Source of the DNA: Vibrio chagasii
GTDB lineage: Bacteria; Pseudomonadota; Gammaproteobacteria; Enterobacterales; Vibrionaceae
Direction: 5' to 3'
Length of the DNA: 64,000 nt
Assembly: GCA_041879415.1 (NCBI GenBank)
Contig: CP090851.1
Span: 124,001 to 188,000, forward strand
The notes under the pieces are model-generated. The model was not told where the DNA came from and did not search any database. It saw nothing but the letters and a program-made list of their open reading frames with translations. Shown here piece by piece: positions 18,282 through 27,349 of the stretch (position 1 is its first letter; the number at the start of each line of letters is the position of its first letter). The position numbers and the translations under genes were made by a program.

Positions 18282-19304
18282 CTACTTGTTTGCGTGGTAG
18301 ATCGCGAATTTAGTGGTCTTATTTAGAGTCGCGCATTTTCCAAATGCTTGCTCAATAATCGGGATGTATTTTAAAAAGCTGTTGGCAACAATGATCAGCT
18401 CACCAGAACGGTTTAAATACTGTGGAGCCTGTGCCAGAAGGGTTTCTGTTGCACTGTAGCTCGTATCCAAGCCTGAGTGGAATGGTGGGTTGCTGATAAT
18501 GAATTGATAGCCTTGCGCTGTATCAGAGTAGACGTCAGAAGCGAAAACTTTGCCCGTTAAGCCGTTTGCTTCCAGAGTTGCTTGGCTAGACGCCACTGCA
18601 AATGCACTGATGTCACACATCTCAAGTTCAATACCAGGGTTGCGAGAGGCCATCACTGCACCGAGTACACCGGCACCGCAACCGAAGTCCAGCACTTTCC
18701 CCTTCAAGGTTGGCAAAGTATCGAGCAGAAGTTGGCTACCGACATCGAATTCACCATGGCTAAAGACACCTGGTAGGCTTTTAACTGTAAGAGACTGCTC
18801 ACCAATGTTCACCGTGTAGGTTTTAAACCAGTCTTGCAGGTTAAATGCGGCTGGCTGTTCAAAGCATTGACCCCAGTAGAAAGAGCAACGACGCGCTGAA
18901 TCGTATTTTGCGACCTTACCGTAAGCGGCAAACATTTTCTCAATGCTTTTTACGCCAGAGCGGTTCTCGCCAACCACAACAATCTCAGTATCTTTGCCTA
19001 GTTTGGCAAACAGCATCGCCAGCAAAAACTCAGCTTCAGCTTTTGCTTTTGGCCAGTACAACATCACTAAGTCAGCTTTGGTCTCTTCGGTAAACTCAGC
19101 ACCGTAAAAACGTTGAATAGTGCTGTAGCCTTCAAGCTGACGGTAGTAGCTGTAGTTTGAAGTAAATACAGAAACAGACTCACAGTGTTTTGCTAACTCA
19201 ACAGGGAATAAGTCTTCAGCCTCACCGGCAACTAAAACATGTTTGCCTTCAAAGTAGGCAAGTTGGCGCTCAGCAATCTGGCTTGGGGCAATATAAGCTG
19301 ACAT
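18282..19304 (-). CDS. rsmC: 16S rRNA (guanine(1207)-N(2))-methyltransferase RsmC
   Basis: SAM-dependent enzyme that methylates N2 of G1207 in 16S rRNA of the 30S subunit. The 340-residue product, starting [18 protein letters not shown], matches the family length. I prefer this start (19304) to the longer frame to 19364, whose first 20 residues are not family-like. It has the RsmC architecture of an inactive N-terminal methyltransferase-like half and a C-terminal catalytic half. SAM motif I is [17 protein letters not shown] and the catalytic motif is [10 protein letters not shown]. It is apparently monocistronic, between chiS and the permease gene. Confidence 0.93.
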   Translation of the reverse strand: MSAYIAPSQIAERQLAYFEGKHVLVAGEAEDLFPVELAKHCESVSVFTSNYSYYRQLEGYSTIQRFYGAEFTEETKADLVMLYWPKAKAEAEFLLAMLFAKLGKDTEIVVVGENRSGVKSIEKMFAAYGKVAKYDSARRCSFYWGQCFEQPAAFNLQDWFKTYTVNIGEQSLTVKSLPGVFSHGEFDVGSQLLLDTLPTLKGKVLDFGCGAGVLGAVMASRNPGIELEMCDISAFAVASSQATLEANGLTGKVFASDVYSDTAQGYQFIISNPPFHSGLDTSYSATETLLAQAPQYLNRSGELIIVANSFLKYIPIIEQAFGKCATLNKTTKFAIYHANK

Positions 19305-19414
19305 AGGACACTCTATTGAATTGTTAGCAAAAAATGAGGGCGGATTTTCGCATAATCCGCCCAAAGCTTGAAGTGTTTAATACTCGTTCGGCAAGTAAGT
19401 GATTGAAGAGCGGT

Positions 19415-20500
19415 TTAACTCTTGTCTTGCTGATTTAAAAAGTCCTTAAACTCTTCATCGTAGATGTTAAATAGAACAATGGTAATCGCAAAAATCAGCG
19501 GGCCGTAGATAAGACCAATCAGTCCGAATAGTTGGATACCACCCAGTAGCGAGAAGAAAATCATCAGGGTGTTCATACCCGCACTGCCTTGCATTAACAG
19601 CGGTCGTAGTAGGTTATCTATCGAACCAACAATTGCCACGCAGTAAACCGTTAGGAAGATAGCCCAAGTCGTGTCACCGGTTAAGAACAAGTAAGCCGCC
19701 GCTGGGATCCAGATTAGCGCAGTACCGACCACCGGGATGAAAGAGGCAAAGCCCATCATGGTGCCCCAGAACAGTCCTGGGAAGCCTGCAACCCACATAC
19801 CGAAACCACCAGCTATACCTTGTGCGATTGCAGTTAGGAATGATCCCATCACTGCTGATTTTGATACTTGCTCAATCTCAGCGAGAAGCTTGTCTTCTTG
19901 GCTGCGAGACAGAGGAAGAATGTGGCGAACCACACTGATGATTTTGTCATGGTCTCTAAGTAGGAAGAACAGAACGAACAGCATCAAGAAGAAATCCATC
20001 AAGAAGTTGGTCGCATCACCAAGGATCTTTGCACTGATGCCGACAAGCTTAGAGCCAAAGCTCGTCGCGAACTCGCCAACTTTCTGTGCGATAGCCTTCG
20101 GTTCAATGTTATCGAAAGGCAGGTAGTTATTAATGAAAGATAGCGCTTTAACTACGATAGGGTGCTCAAATAGGGTTTGAATCCCGCCATGGGTGACCCA
20201 TTGATAGGTGTTCTGAGAAAATAGAGAGCCTTGCTGCACAATCGCTGCAAATACTGCCAGTAAAGGGATAACAATAATAAAGGTTAAGATCACACAAGAT
20301 AGCAATGAGACGAGGTTTGCTTTATTTGGGATCTTCTTTTCAAGCCACTCATGGATCGGAAACATTAACAGTGAAATGATGAAGGCCATCACGATTGAAT
20401 TAACGTAAGGTTCTATAAGTAGGTAACAAGCATAAGCCGCGGCGAGCAGCGCAATGATGATTACCCAGTGACTGGAATTGATTTTAATTTTTTCTGACAC
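19415..20500 (-). CDS. AI-2E family transporter (YdiK/PerM type membrane protein)
   Basis: Polytopic inner-membrane protein of 361 residues, AI-2E transporter family (former UPF0118). It has two N-terminal helices (about 14-48), a third at 60-85, a soluble central region (90-145) and four to five C-terminal helices. Family motifs visible include FFLLRDHD, FLTAIAQGIAGGFGMW and GLIGLIYGPLI. Members include TqsA (quorum-signal export) and Na+/H+ antiporters, so the substrate cannot be predicted. There is no RND, LuxS or antiporter gene nearby to guide assignment. It is divergent from the small ORF at 20577, with start codons 76 bp apart. Confidence 0.85.
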   Translation of the reverse strand: MSEKIKINSSHWVIIIALLAAAYACYLLIEPYVNSIVMAFIISLLMFPIHEWLEKKIPNKANLVSLLSCVILTFIIVIPLLAVFAAIVQQGSLFSQNTYQWVTHGGIQTLFEHPIVVKALSFINNYLPFDNIEPKAIAQKVGEFATSFGSKLVGISAKILGDATNFLMDFFLMLFVLFFLLRDHDKIISVVRHILPLSRSQEDKLLAEIEQVSKSAVMGSFLTAIAQGIAGGFGMWVAGFPGLFWGTMMGFASFIPVVGTALIWIPAAAYLFLTGDTTWAIFLTVYCVAIVGSIDNLLRPLLMQGSAGMNTLMIFFSLLGGIQLFGLIGLIYGPLIFAITIVLFNIYDEEFKDFLNQQDKS

Positions 20501-20576
20501 GGTAATGGTCTCTATATTTGCGTTCTGAGTTTATAATGGCTGCAAAACAGAGAGTTAGCAATGAGGAGTTTTGATA

Positions 20577-20702
20577 ATGGGATGCTGTAATAAAGATAAG
20601 AAATGCCAAGATGAAGAGCAGCAAACGAAAAAAGAGATCCCTTGGTTCAGAATGTTCCTTGGTACGCTGATGCTGTTGGTTTTCTTGTTCTGGGAACGTT
20701 AA
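20577..20702 (+). CDS. 41-residue single-span membrane microprotein
   Basis: ATG-to-TAA ORF with GAGG nine bases upstream of the start. The N-terminal half is short and charged (MGCCNKDKKCQDEEQQTKK) with three cysteines, followed by one membrane helix (about residues 25-38, MFLGTLMLLVFLF) and the ending WERsequence W-E-R. This is a plausible small membrane protein with an N-in Cys-rich, possibly metal-binding head. It is divergent from the AI-2E permease gene and convergent with hemL. I do not recognise the family, although a short hypothetical gene occupies this place in other vibrios. Confidence 0.6.
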   Translation: MGCCNKDKKCQDEEQQTKKEIPWFRMFLGTLMLLVFLFWER

Positions 20703-20770
20703 GCGCTTTGCCGGCATAGGTGACGGATAAGAAAGGGGGATTTCCCCTCAGAAGCTTAGTGCTCTCTATT

Positions 20771-20796
20771 AAAAAGGGCTGCGTTAATGCAGCCCT
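20771..20796 (-). terminator. hemL terminator
   Basis: On the minus strand GGGCTGC, ATTAAC and GCAGCCC are followed by TTTTTA, about 36 bases after the hemL stop codon. Confidence 0.85.
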
Positions 20797-20832
20797 AAAT
20801 TCAATCAGTTAGCGACGTATTAGCGCTTTTGA

Positions 20833-22128
20833 TTATTTGCTTTCTGCAGCAATAATAGCAAGAGAACGGTCAGCAGCTTCTAGTGTCGCTTCAATCTCTT
20901 TTGAACCGTGAGCAAGAGAAGTAAAGCTTGCTTCGAATGCTGAAGGTGCAAGGTATACACCGTGATCTAGCATTAGGTGGAAGAAGCGCTTGAAGCGTTC
21001 TACATCACACTTAGTTACATCTTCGTAGCACGTTACCGCTTCTTGCTCAGTGAAGAAGAAACCAAACATGCCACCAACTTGGTGAACTAGCATTGGAATA
21101 CCGTGCTTGTCAGCAAGTTGCTTGAAGCCATTCGCTAGCTGCTTAGTTTTTGATGCTAGACGCTTCTCGTTGCCTTCTTCACGCAGAAGGTTCAGACATG
21201 CATAGCCCGCAGCCATTGCTACTGGGTTACCTGAAAGAGTACCCGCTTGGTAAACTGGGCCCGTTGGTGCGATGTATTGCATCACGTCTTTACGACCACC
21301 AAAAGCACCCACTGGCATACCGCCACCGATCACTTTACCAAGACACGTTAGGTCTGGCTTGATGTTGTAGTAAGCCTGCGCACAGCCTTCAGCAACACGG
21401 AAACCTGTCATCACTTCATCAAAGATCAGTAGCGCACCTTCTTGGTCACAGATCTCACGTAGACCTTCGTGGAAGCCTTCTACTGGCGGAATACAGTTCA
21501 TGTTACCCGCTACAGGCTCAACGATGATACAAGCGATCTCACCTTTGTTTGCTTCAAACAGCTCACGTACAGAGTCTAGGTTGTTGAATGTTGCCGTTAG
21601 TGTGTGTTTAGCGAAGTCTGCAGGTACGCCTGGAGAGCTTGGCTGACCAAGAGTCAGAGCGCCAGAACCTGCTTTTACAAGTAGGCTGTCTGCGTGGCCA
21701 TGGTAACAGCCTTCAAACTTAAGAATTTTGTCACGACCAGTAAAGCCACGAGCAAGGCGAATTGCACTCATCGTTGCTTCAGTACCTGAGCTAACCATAC
21801 GTAGTTGTTCCATTGAAGGAACCATTTCAGACACAAGCTCAGCCATTTTGATTTCAGTTTCAGTTGGAGCACCGAAGCTAAGACCACGTTGAGCCGCTTC
21901 AATTACTGCATCACGGATAACAGCGTGGTTGTGACCAAGGATCATTGGACCCCAAGAGCCAACGTAGTCGATATATGCTTTACCATCAGCATCAAAAATA
22001 AGTGGGCCATCAGCGCGTTCAACGAAGATTGGAGAACCACCTACGCCATTGAATGCACGAACTGGAGAGTTTACGCCACCAGGAATAGTTTGCTGTGCTT
22101 TTTCGTACAGCTCTGCTGATTTGGTCAT
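20833..22128 (-). CDS. hemL: Glutamate-1-semialdehyde 2,1-aminomutase
   Basis: PLP enzyme converting glutamate-1-semialdehyde to 5-aminolevulinate in the C5 haem pathway. It has 431 residues and starts [19 protein letters not shown] chose 22128 over the longer frame to 22182 because AGAGGA lies just upstream and the 18 extra residues are unlike the family. The PLP-binding lysine is in [18 protein letters not shown], and the Asp contacting the pyridine nitrogen is in [11 protein letters not shown]. The gene is divergent from erpA, which links haem and Fe-S supply in one intergenic region. Confidence 0.96.
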   Translation of the reverse strand: MTKSAELYEKAQQTIPGGVNSPVRAFNGVGGSPIFVERADGPLIFDADGKAYIDYVGSWGPMILGHNHAVIRDAVIEAAQRGLSFGAPTETEIKMAELVSEMVPSMEQLRMVSSGTEATMSAIRLARGFTGRDKILKFEGCYHGHADSLLVKAGSGALTLGQPSSPGVPADFAKHTLTATFNNLDSVRELFEANKGEIACIIVEPVAGNMNCIPPVEGFHEGLREICDQEGALLIFDEVMTGFRVAEGCAQAYYNIKPDLTCLGKVIGGGMPVGAFGGRKDVMQYIAPTGPVYQAGTLSGNPVAMAAGYACLNLLREEGNEKRLASKTKQLANGFKQLADKHGIPMLVHQVGGMFGFFFTEQEAVTCYEDVTKCDVERFKRFFHLMLDHGVYLAPSAFEASFTSLAHGSKEIEATLEAADRSLAIIAAESK

Positions 22129-22304
22129 TGATATATCCTCTTTTGACTGTCGGACCAATTGGCAGGCATTGTACCTATCCATAATCCAACTAGGAATGGT
22201 TTAGCTGATATAATCGCCCGAATCTGATTATTTTGTGTGGTTGCACATTCATTTTGTTTTTATTTGATGAGTTTTTAGCAGGAAAAACGGCGATCAGGTG
22301 GTGA

Positions 22305-22329
22305 ATACTTGAACGTTTCAGTCAGGTAT
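22305..22329 (+). promoter_or_regulatory. IscR type-1 box upstream of erpA
   Basis: The 25-bp element runs ATACTTGAACG, TTT, CAGTCAGGTAT. It fits the IscR type-1 consensus (ATASYYGACT, centre, AGTCRRSTAT) at 23 of 25 positions; only the CT of the left half deviates. It ends 95 bp before the erpA GTG start. IscR controls erpA in E. coli. Confidence 0.65.
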
Positions 22330-22424
22330 TGGATAATCAGCAGAATATAAGAAAATACTCAACAACTATGGTCTCGAATTAGATTTGTATCATGTTGTTT
22401 TTGACACAGGTAAGAGAGGTTGTC

Positions 22425-22766
22425 GTGAGCGAAGCAAATATCCCATTGTCTTTTTCTGATGCAGCAGCTACCCGCGTACAAACGCTGATTGCTGAAGAAG
22501 AAAACCCAGAGCTAAAACTGCGTGTATACATTACAGGTGGTGGTTGTAGTGGTTTCCAATACGGCTTCACATTCGATGAAAAAGTAAATGATGGCGACAC
22601 TACTATTGTAAACAGTGGTGTAACACTGGTTGTCGATCCAATGAGCCTACAATACCTAATGGGTGGTGTGGTTGATTACACAGAAGGCCTAGAAGGCGCA
22701 CGTTTCTTTGTGAACAACCCAAATGCAACAACTACATGTGGTTGTGGTGCATCATTCAGCGTATAG
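22425..22766 (+). CDS. erpA: Iron-sulfur cluster insertion protein ErpA
   Basis: A-type Fe-S carrier of 113 residues that delivers [4Fe-4S] clusters to targets such as IspG. All three ligand cysteines are present: C41 (GGGCSGFQ), C105 and C107 (TTCGCGASF). The frame extends upstream to 22392, but I use the GTG at 22425 ([10 protein letters not shown]) because AGAGAGG lies just upstream and the length then fits the family. An IscR type-1 box lies in the promoter region, suggesting control by Fe-S demand. It is monocistronic, with its own terminator. Confidence 0.94.
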   Translation: MSEANIPLSFSDAAATRVQTLIAEEENPELKLRVYITGGGCSGFQYGFTFDEKVNDGDTTIVNSGVTLVVDPMSLQYLMGGVVDYTEGLEGARFFVNNPNATTTCGCGASFSV

Positions 22767-22812
22767 GCCGAGATTAACGTCGCTTAATTGAAAGCCATAT
22801 TCGAAGCATCGT

Positions 22813-22840
22813 AAACGCCGGACTAATGTTCGGCGTTTTT
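22813..22840 (+). terminator. erpA terminator
   Basis: AACGCCG, a short loop and CGGCGTT are followed by a long T-rich run, 47 bases after erpA. Confidence 0.85.
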
Positions 22841-23016
22841 GTTTTTTTACCCTTTCATTTTTACTTCCCTTTAGTACACGGCATATTTTTCAAACTGTCG
22901 ATAGTGTCCAACTTCATTTGTCCTCGGTCTGTTAAGGTTACTCATGTGCATCAGGAAGTTGCACACGACGCGATTGAGCTAATTTACGCGCCTAATGCGC
23001 CAGAAAAGGATTTGCT

Positions 23017-24141
23017 ATGCCCACTCTATTTTCTAATTCGCCACTTTTTCAGAAACTTAGGCAGCCGTGGTTGGTCTCTCTGACTTTGGTCATACTGCTT
23101 TCTATCTGGCTGGGTTTAGGTGTGGGACAAGCCGAAGAGTCGCCTGAGCGAAAAGCGACAGAGATTCCATTAGCCAAGGTTTCTTACCAAACATTTACGT
23201 CATTACCCACATTTAGAACCATTGATTTATACGGTCGAACAGCACCAGATCGACACGCACGCCTAGGCGCAGAAGTTGCAGGAAAGGTCGTCAGACTGAA
23301 CGTTGCCAAGGGTGATAGCGTTAAAGTGGGGCAAGCCATTGCTCAGATTGATCAAGGCGACTTGGAAATACAGTTAGAGCGGGCATCGGCTCTGTATCGC
23401 CTAAAGCAGAAAGAATTTAAAGCGGCGCAGTCACTTAAGAAAAGAGGGCTGCAAGGGGAAATTGCTTACACCACTGCAGAGGCTTCGTTAACAGAAGCGA
23501 AAGCTATGATGCGCAATGCGGAGTTGGCTTTAAAGAATACTGTGATTACTTCGCCTTTCTCGGGTGTGGTTCAAGATTTAATGGTCGAGCTCGGTGATTT
23601 CGTTGGAGTTGGCGACCCCGTTGCTAGTGTGATTGACCTCGACCCTCTGGTGATTGAAGCGGACGTCAGTGAGCGTCATATTCAGCATCTGTTAGTTAAT
23701 CAAGACGCATTAGTTCGTCTACTTGGCAGAGATGAAGTGGAAGGGCGCTTACGTTATGTGTCTCGAATCTCTTCAGCTTCTACCAATACTTTCCCAATCG
23801 AAATTGAAATCGATAACTCTAAAGGCCTACTGCCCGCAGGTGTGAGCGCTGAAGTGAAGCTCAATCTAGAAACACGAGATGCTATTAAGGTGACACCAGC
23901 GATGCTGGCATTGGATGAAGCCGGAAATCTCGGGGTTAAAACATTGGTGTCAGTCGGTGATACACCAAGCGTGAAATTTGTCGGTATACAGCTCGTTAAG
24001 GCAGAGCAAGATGGCGTTTGGCTCACTGGGCTAGGGCAACAGGTTGACATTATTACCGTCGGACAAGGCTTTGTACGTGATGGTGATTCGGTGATTGCAG
24101 TTGAGCAAGGTGCTGATCTCTCAAGTTCAGTGGCTGAGTAG
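23017..24141 (+). CDS. vexE: RND efflux membrane fusion protein (VexE-like)
   Basis: Periplasmic adaptor of a tripartite RND pump, 374 residues. An N-terminal membrane anchor (about 19-38, SLTLVILLSIWLGLGVG) is followed by a barrel-sandwich lipoyl half (GAEVAGKVVRLNVAKGDSVKVGQ), an alpha-helical hairpin (110-155), the second lipoyl half (ITSPFSGVVQDL) and the beta-barrel domain. The start follows AAAAGGA. It forms an operon with the RND gene 10 bases downstream. The same gene pair lies beside erpA in V. cholerae, where I believe it is named vexEF; the symbol is assigned by position and family. The outer-membrane channel is presumably TolC encoded elsewhere. Confidence 0.85.
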   Translation: MPTLFSNSPLFQKLRQPWLVSLTLVILLSIWLGLGVGQAEESPERKATEIPLAKVSYQTFTSLPTFRTIDLYGRTAPDRHARLGAEVAGKVVRLNVAKGDSVKVGQAIAQIDQGDLEIQLERASALYRLKQKEFKAAQSLKKRGLQGEIAYTTAEASLTEAKAMMRNAELALKNTVITSPFSGVVQDLMVELGDFVGVGDPVASVIDLDPLVIEADVSERHIQHLLVNQDALVRLLGRDEVEGRLRYVSRISSASTNTFPIEIEIDNSKGLLPAGVSAEVKLNLETRDAIKVTPAMLALDEAGNLGVKTLVSVGDTPSVKFVGIQLVKAEQDGVWLTGLGQQVDIITVGQGFVRDGDSVIAVEQGADLSSSVAE

Positions 24142-24151
24142 GAGGTAATCG

Positions 24152-27100
24152 ATGTATTCAATTATTGATGCAGCCTTGTCTCGTGCTCGCACCATGCTGT
24201 CTCTGTTGGCACTCATCTTGGTCGCAGGTGTTATTACCTATATCACGATCCCTAAAGAATCGAGCCCAGATATCACCATTCCGATTATCTACGTTTCAGT
24301 TGGGCACCAAGGGATCTCACCAACCGATGCTGAGCGATTGTTGGTACGACCTATCGAGCAAGAACTTAGATCCATCGAAGGCGTAAAAGAGATGAATTCA
24401 ACCGCCGCAGAAGGGCATGCTTCTGTGGTGTTGGAATTTAATGTTGGGGTTGATCTTACCAAAGCGATGGCAGATGTACGTGACGCCGTTGATCTTGCCA
24501 AACCAAAACTTCCAGAAGACAGTGACGAGCCGACCGTTAATGAAGTAACCCTCGCTTCTGAGGACCCAGTGCTATCTGTCGTGTTATTCGGCACCGTTCC
24601 TGAACGCACCATTGTACAAATTGCCCGAGAGCTAGGAGATAAATTAGAGAGCTATCGCCAAATACTAGAGGTCGATATTGCAGGTGATAGAGAAGACATC
24701 GTTGAAATCATCGTAGATCCTCTGCTTATGGAAAGTTACAGCCTAGACCAAGCGGATATCTACAATTTGATTGCATTGAATAATCGAGTGGTTGCCGCCG
24801 GTTTTGTCGATACGGGTTATGGCCGTTTCTCAGTCAAAGTGCCTTCGGTGTTTAACTCTTTAAGAGATGTGCTTGAGTTACCGATCAAAGTGGATGGTAA
24901 ACAGGTCGTTACTTTTGGTGATGTGGCGACAGTACGCCGGGCGTTTCGAGACCCAGAGAGCTTTGCTCGCTTAGATGGTAAGTCTGCCGTGGTCTTGGAT
25001 ATCAAGAAGCGTGCTGGTGAGAACATCATTGAAACGGTTGAGCTGGTGAAAGCGGTAATGGCTAGCGCTCAGCAGCAAGCTGAATGGCCAAATAACTTGC
25101 TGGTCAAGTACACCAAGGATGAATCTAAAGATGTGAAGATCATGCTCAATGATCTGCAAAACAATATCTTATCCGCCATTATTCTGGTGGTGATCGTTAT
25201 CATCGCTATTCTTGGTGTGCGTACGGCTTTGCTAGTGGGTATTTCTATTCCCGGCTCATTCCTAACAGGGTTACTCGTCCTCTCGGTATTCGGTTTGACC
25301 GTTAACATCGTAGTGCTGTTTTCGCTGATTATGGCAGTTGGAATGTTGGTGGACGGTGCGATTGTGGTGACTGAATTCGCAGATAGACGGATGCAAGAGG
25401 GAGAAGGGCGTAAAGATGCCTACCGAGATGCAGCCAAACGGATGGCATGGCCGATTACCGCCTCTACTGCAACGACTTTAGCGGCGTTTGCTCCGCTGTT
25501 GTTCTGGCCTGACGTGACGGGCGAATTCATGAAGTTCTTACCGCTAACTCTGATCGCGACTTTAACGGCTTCATTGATTATGGCGCTGTTATTTGTGCCC
25601 GTTTTAGGTGGCTTAATTGGTAAACCTCAGTACGTTTCGCCTAAGAATCAAGCTCGAATGGTCGCCTTGCATAACGGCGACTTTTCTCAAGCGACAGGCT
25701 TAACTAAGGCGTATTACCACACACTTTCTTTAGCGATTAAGCATCCGTTTAAAATTCTCTTTAGCGCGATATTGCTTGCGGTTGCAGTCGGATTTACTTA
25801 CTCCAAAGCTGGCTTAGGTGCCGAGTTTTTCCCAGAGGTCGATCCGCCATTCTTTAACGTTAAAGTGCGCTCGCATGGCGATCTCTCTATTCAAGAAAAA
25901 GATGACATCATGCGTGATCTTGAGCAAGTGATGCTGAATCATGAAGAGTTCGATAGCGTTTATACGCGTACCGGTGGTGACGACCAGATTGGCTTGATCT
26001 CGATTACGCCGGTTGACTGGCAATATCGCCGTAGCGTGAAAGCGATCATTGAAGAGTTAAAGCAACAAACCGACCAATATGCTGGCGTTGAGATCGAATA
26101 TAAGTTCCCAGACGCAGGGCCTCCGGTTGAAAATGACTTGGTGATCGAGCTCTCAGCTAAAACACCAGAGCAGCTTAATCAGGCAGCAAAAATCGTAAGA
26201 AGCTGGGCGGATGGTAATCGAACACTGACCAATATCAGCGATACAGCAAGTAAAGATGGTATCGATTGGAAAGTGGATATTCGCCGTGACGATGCCGCGC
26301 GTTTTGCCGCTGATGCTACCTTGGTGGGGAATACCGTTCAATTCGTCACTAATGGATTAAAGATTGGTGATTATCTTCCTGATGATTCATCGGAAGAGGT
26401 CGATATCTTAGTTCGCTACCCCAATGATAAGCGTGATATTGGACGCTTCGACCAGCTAAGAGTCAAAACGCCAGCTGGTTTGGTTCCAATAACTAATTTT
26501 GCTCAGATCATTCCAGACCACAAGCAAGACACCATCAAACGTCTTGATGGCAAGCGAGTCGTCAACATCATGGCAGATATGGAAGAAGGGTATAACCTTG
26601 CTCTCGAGCTACCAAAGATCGAGCAGGCGTTAAGTGAACTAGGGCTTCCAGATAGCGTAGACTTTCGTATTCGCGGTCAAAATGAAGAGCAAGAGAACTC
26701 GTCAGCCTTTTTGCAAACTGCATTCTTAGTGGCACTAGCGGTGATGGCTTTGATTCTGATTACTCAGTTTAATAGCTTCTATCAAGCGTTCCTGATTCTA
26801 AGTGCCGTGTTGTTCTCTACCGTTGGTGTATTTGTAGGTTTGCTTATCTTCCAGCGCCCGTTTGGCATCGTGATGTCGGGCATTGGAGTGATTGCGCTCG
26901 CCGGCATAGTGGTGAACAACAATATTGTGTTGATTGATACTTATAACCAGTTAATCAAAAGAGGCTTAGATAAGCGAGATGCGATTTTAAGAACGGGTGT
27001 TCAGCGTTTAAGACCTGTGATGCTGACGACGGTTACGACTATTTTAGGTTTAATGCCGATGGTGTTAGAGATGAACATCGATCTGATTAATCAAAAGATA

Positions 27101-27244
27101 GAATTCGGCGCGCCGAGTACGCAGTGGTGGTCACAGCTTGCGACCGCGATAGCCGGTGGTTTGGCGTTCGCCACGGTGCTGACCTTGGTGCTGACTCCTT
27201 GTTTGTTGATGCTAGGGCGAAACAACAAATCCGAAAAACAGTAG
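24152..27244 (+). CDS. vexF: RND efflux transporter, inner-membrane pump (VexF-like)
   Basis: Proton- or sodium-driven multidrug exporter of the AcrB/MexF superfamily, 1030 residues with twelve membrane helices. TM1 is at 12-30, TM2-6 at about 335-480, TM7 near 530 and TM8-12 at about 855-1020. The RND motif region in TM4 is MAVGMLVDGAIVVTEFADRR (Asp in MLVDGAIV). GAxFxP-type porter motifs include AEFFPEVDPPFF. It is shorter and more diverged than AcrB, nearer the group that includes V. cholerae VexF, reported to be Na+-stimulated. The start codon has a strong GGAGG site and is 10 bases after the adaptor gene. Drug range cannot be read from sequence. Confidence 0.9.
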   Translation: MYSIIDAALSRARTMLSLLALILVAGVITYITIPKESSPDITIPIIYVSVGHQGISPTDAERLLVRPIEQELRSIEGVKEMNSTAAEGHASVVLEFNVGVDLTKAMADVRDAVDLAKPKLPEDSDEPTVNEVTLASEDPVLSVVLFGTVPERTIVQIARELGDKLESYRQILEVDIAGDREDIVEIIVDPLLMESYSLDQADIYNLIALNNRVVAAGFVDTGYGRFSVKVPSVFNSLRDVLELPIKVDGKQVVTFGDVATVRRAFRDPESFARLDGKSAVVLDIKKRAGENIIETVELVKAVMASAQQQAEWPNNLLVKYTKDESKDVKIMLNDLQNNILSAIILVVIVIIAILGVRTALLVGISIPGSFLTGLLVLSVFGLTVNIVVLFSLIMAVGMLVDGAIVVTEFADRRMQEGEGRKDAYRDAAKRMAWPITASTATTLAAFAPLLFWPDVTGEFMKFLPLTLIATLTASLIMALLFVPVLGGLIGKPQYVSPKNQARMVALHNGDFSQATGLTKAYYHTLSLAIKHPFKILFSAILLAVAVGFTYSKAGLGAEFFPEVDPPFFNVKVRSHGDLSIQEKDDIMRDLEQVMLNHEEFDSVYTRTGGDDQIGLISITPVDWQYRRSVKAIIEELKQQTDQYAGVEIEYKFPDAGPPVENDLVIELSAKTPEQLNQAAKIVRSWADGNRTLTNISDTASKDGIDWKVDIRRDDAARFAADATLVGNTVQFVTNGLKIGDYLPDDSSEEVDILVRYPNDKRDIGRFDQLRVKTPAGLVPITNFAQIIPDHKQDTIKRLDGKRVVNIMADMEEGYNLALELPKIEQALSELGLPDSVDFRIRGQNEEQENSSAFLQTAFLVALAVMALILITQFNSFYQAFLILSAVLFSTVGVFVGLLIFQRPFGIVMSGIGVIALAGIVVNNNIVLIDTYNQLIKRGLDKRDAILRTGVQRLRPVMLTTVTTILGLMPMVLEMNIDLINQKIEFGAPSTQWWSQLATAIAGGLAFATVLTLVLTPCLLMLGRNNKSEKQ

Positions 27245-27266
27245 CAATCGTAGTTTGAAGAGCATA

Positions 27267-27298
27267 AAAAAGAGCGCCTGATGGGCGCTCTTTTCGTT
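27267..27298 (+). terminator. RND operon terminator
   Basis: AAAAGAGCGCC, a TGAT loop and GGGCGCTCTTTT, followed by CGTTTTT, just after the pump gene. Confidence 0.9.
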
Positions 27299-27314
27299 TT
27301 TCTATTTTGCTCTG

Positions 27315-27335
27315 AAGCTACAAGCTACAAGCTAC
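27315..27335. repeat. Triplicate 7-bp tandem repeat
   Basis: Three perfect copies of AAGCTAC lie in the gap between the convergent pump and endopeptidase genes. The copy number may vary between strains. Confidence 0.8.
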
Positions 27336-27349
27336 AGGTCTTGAACTTT

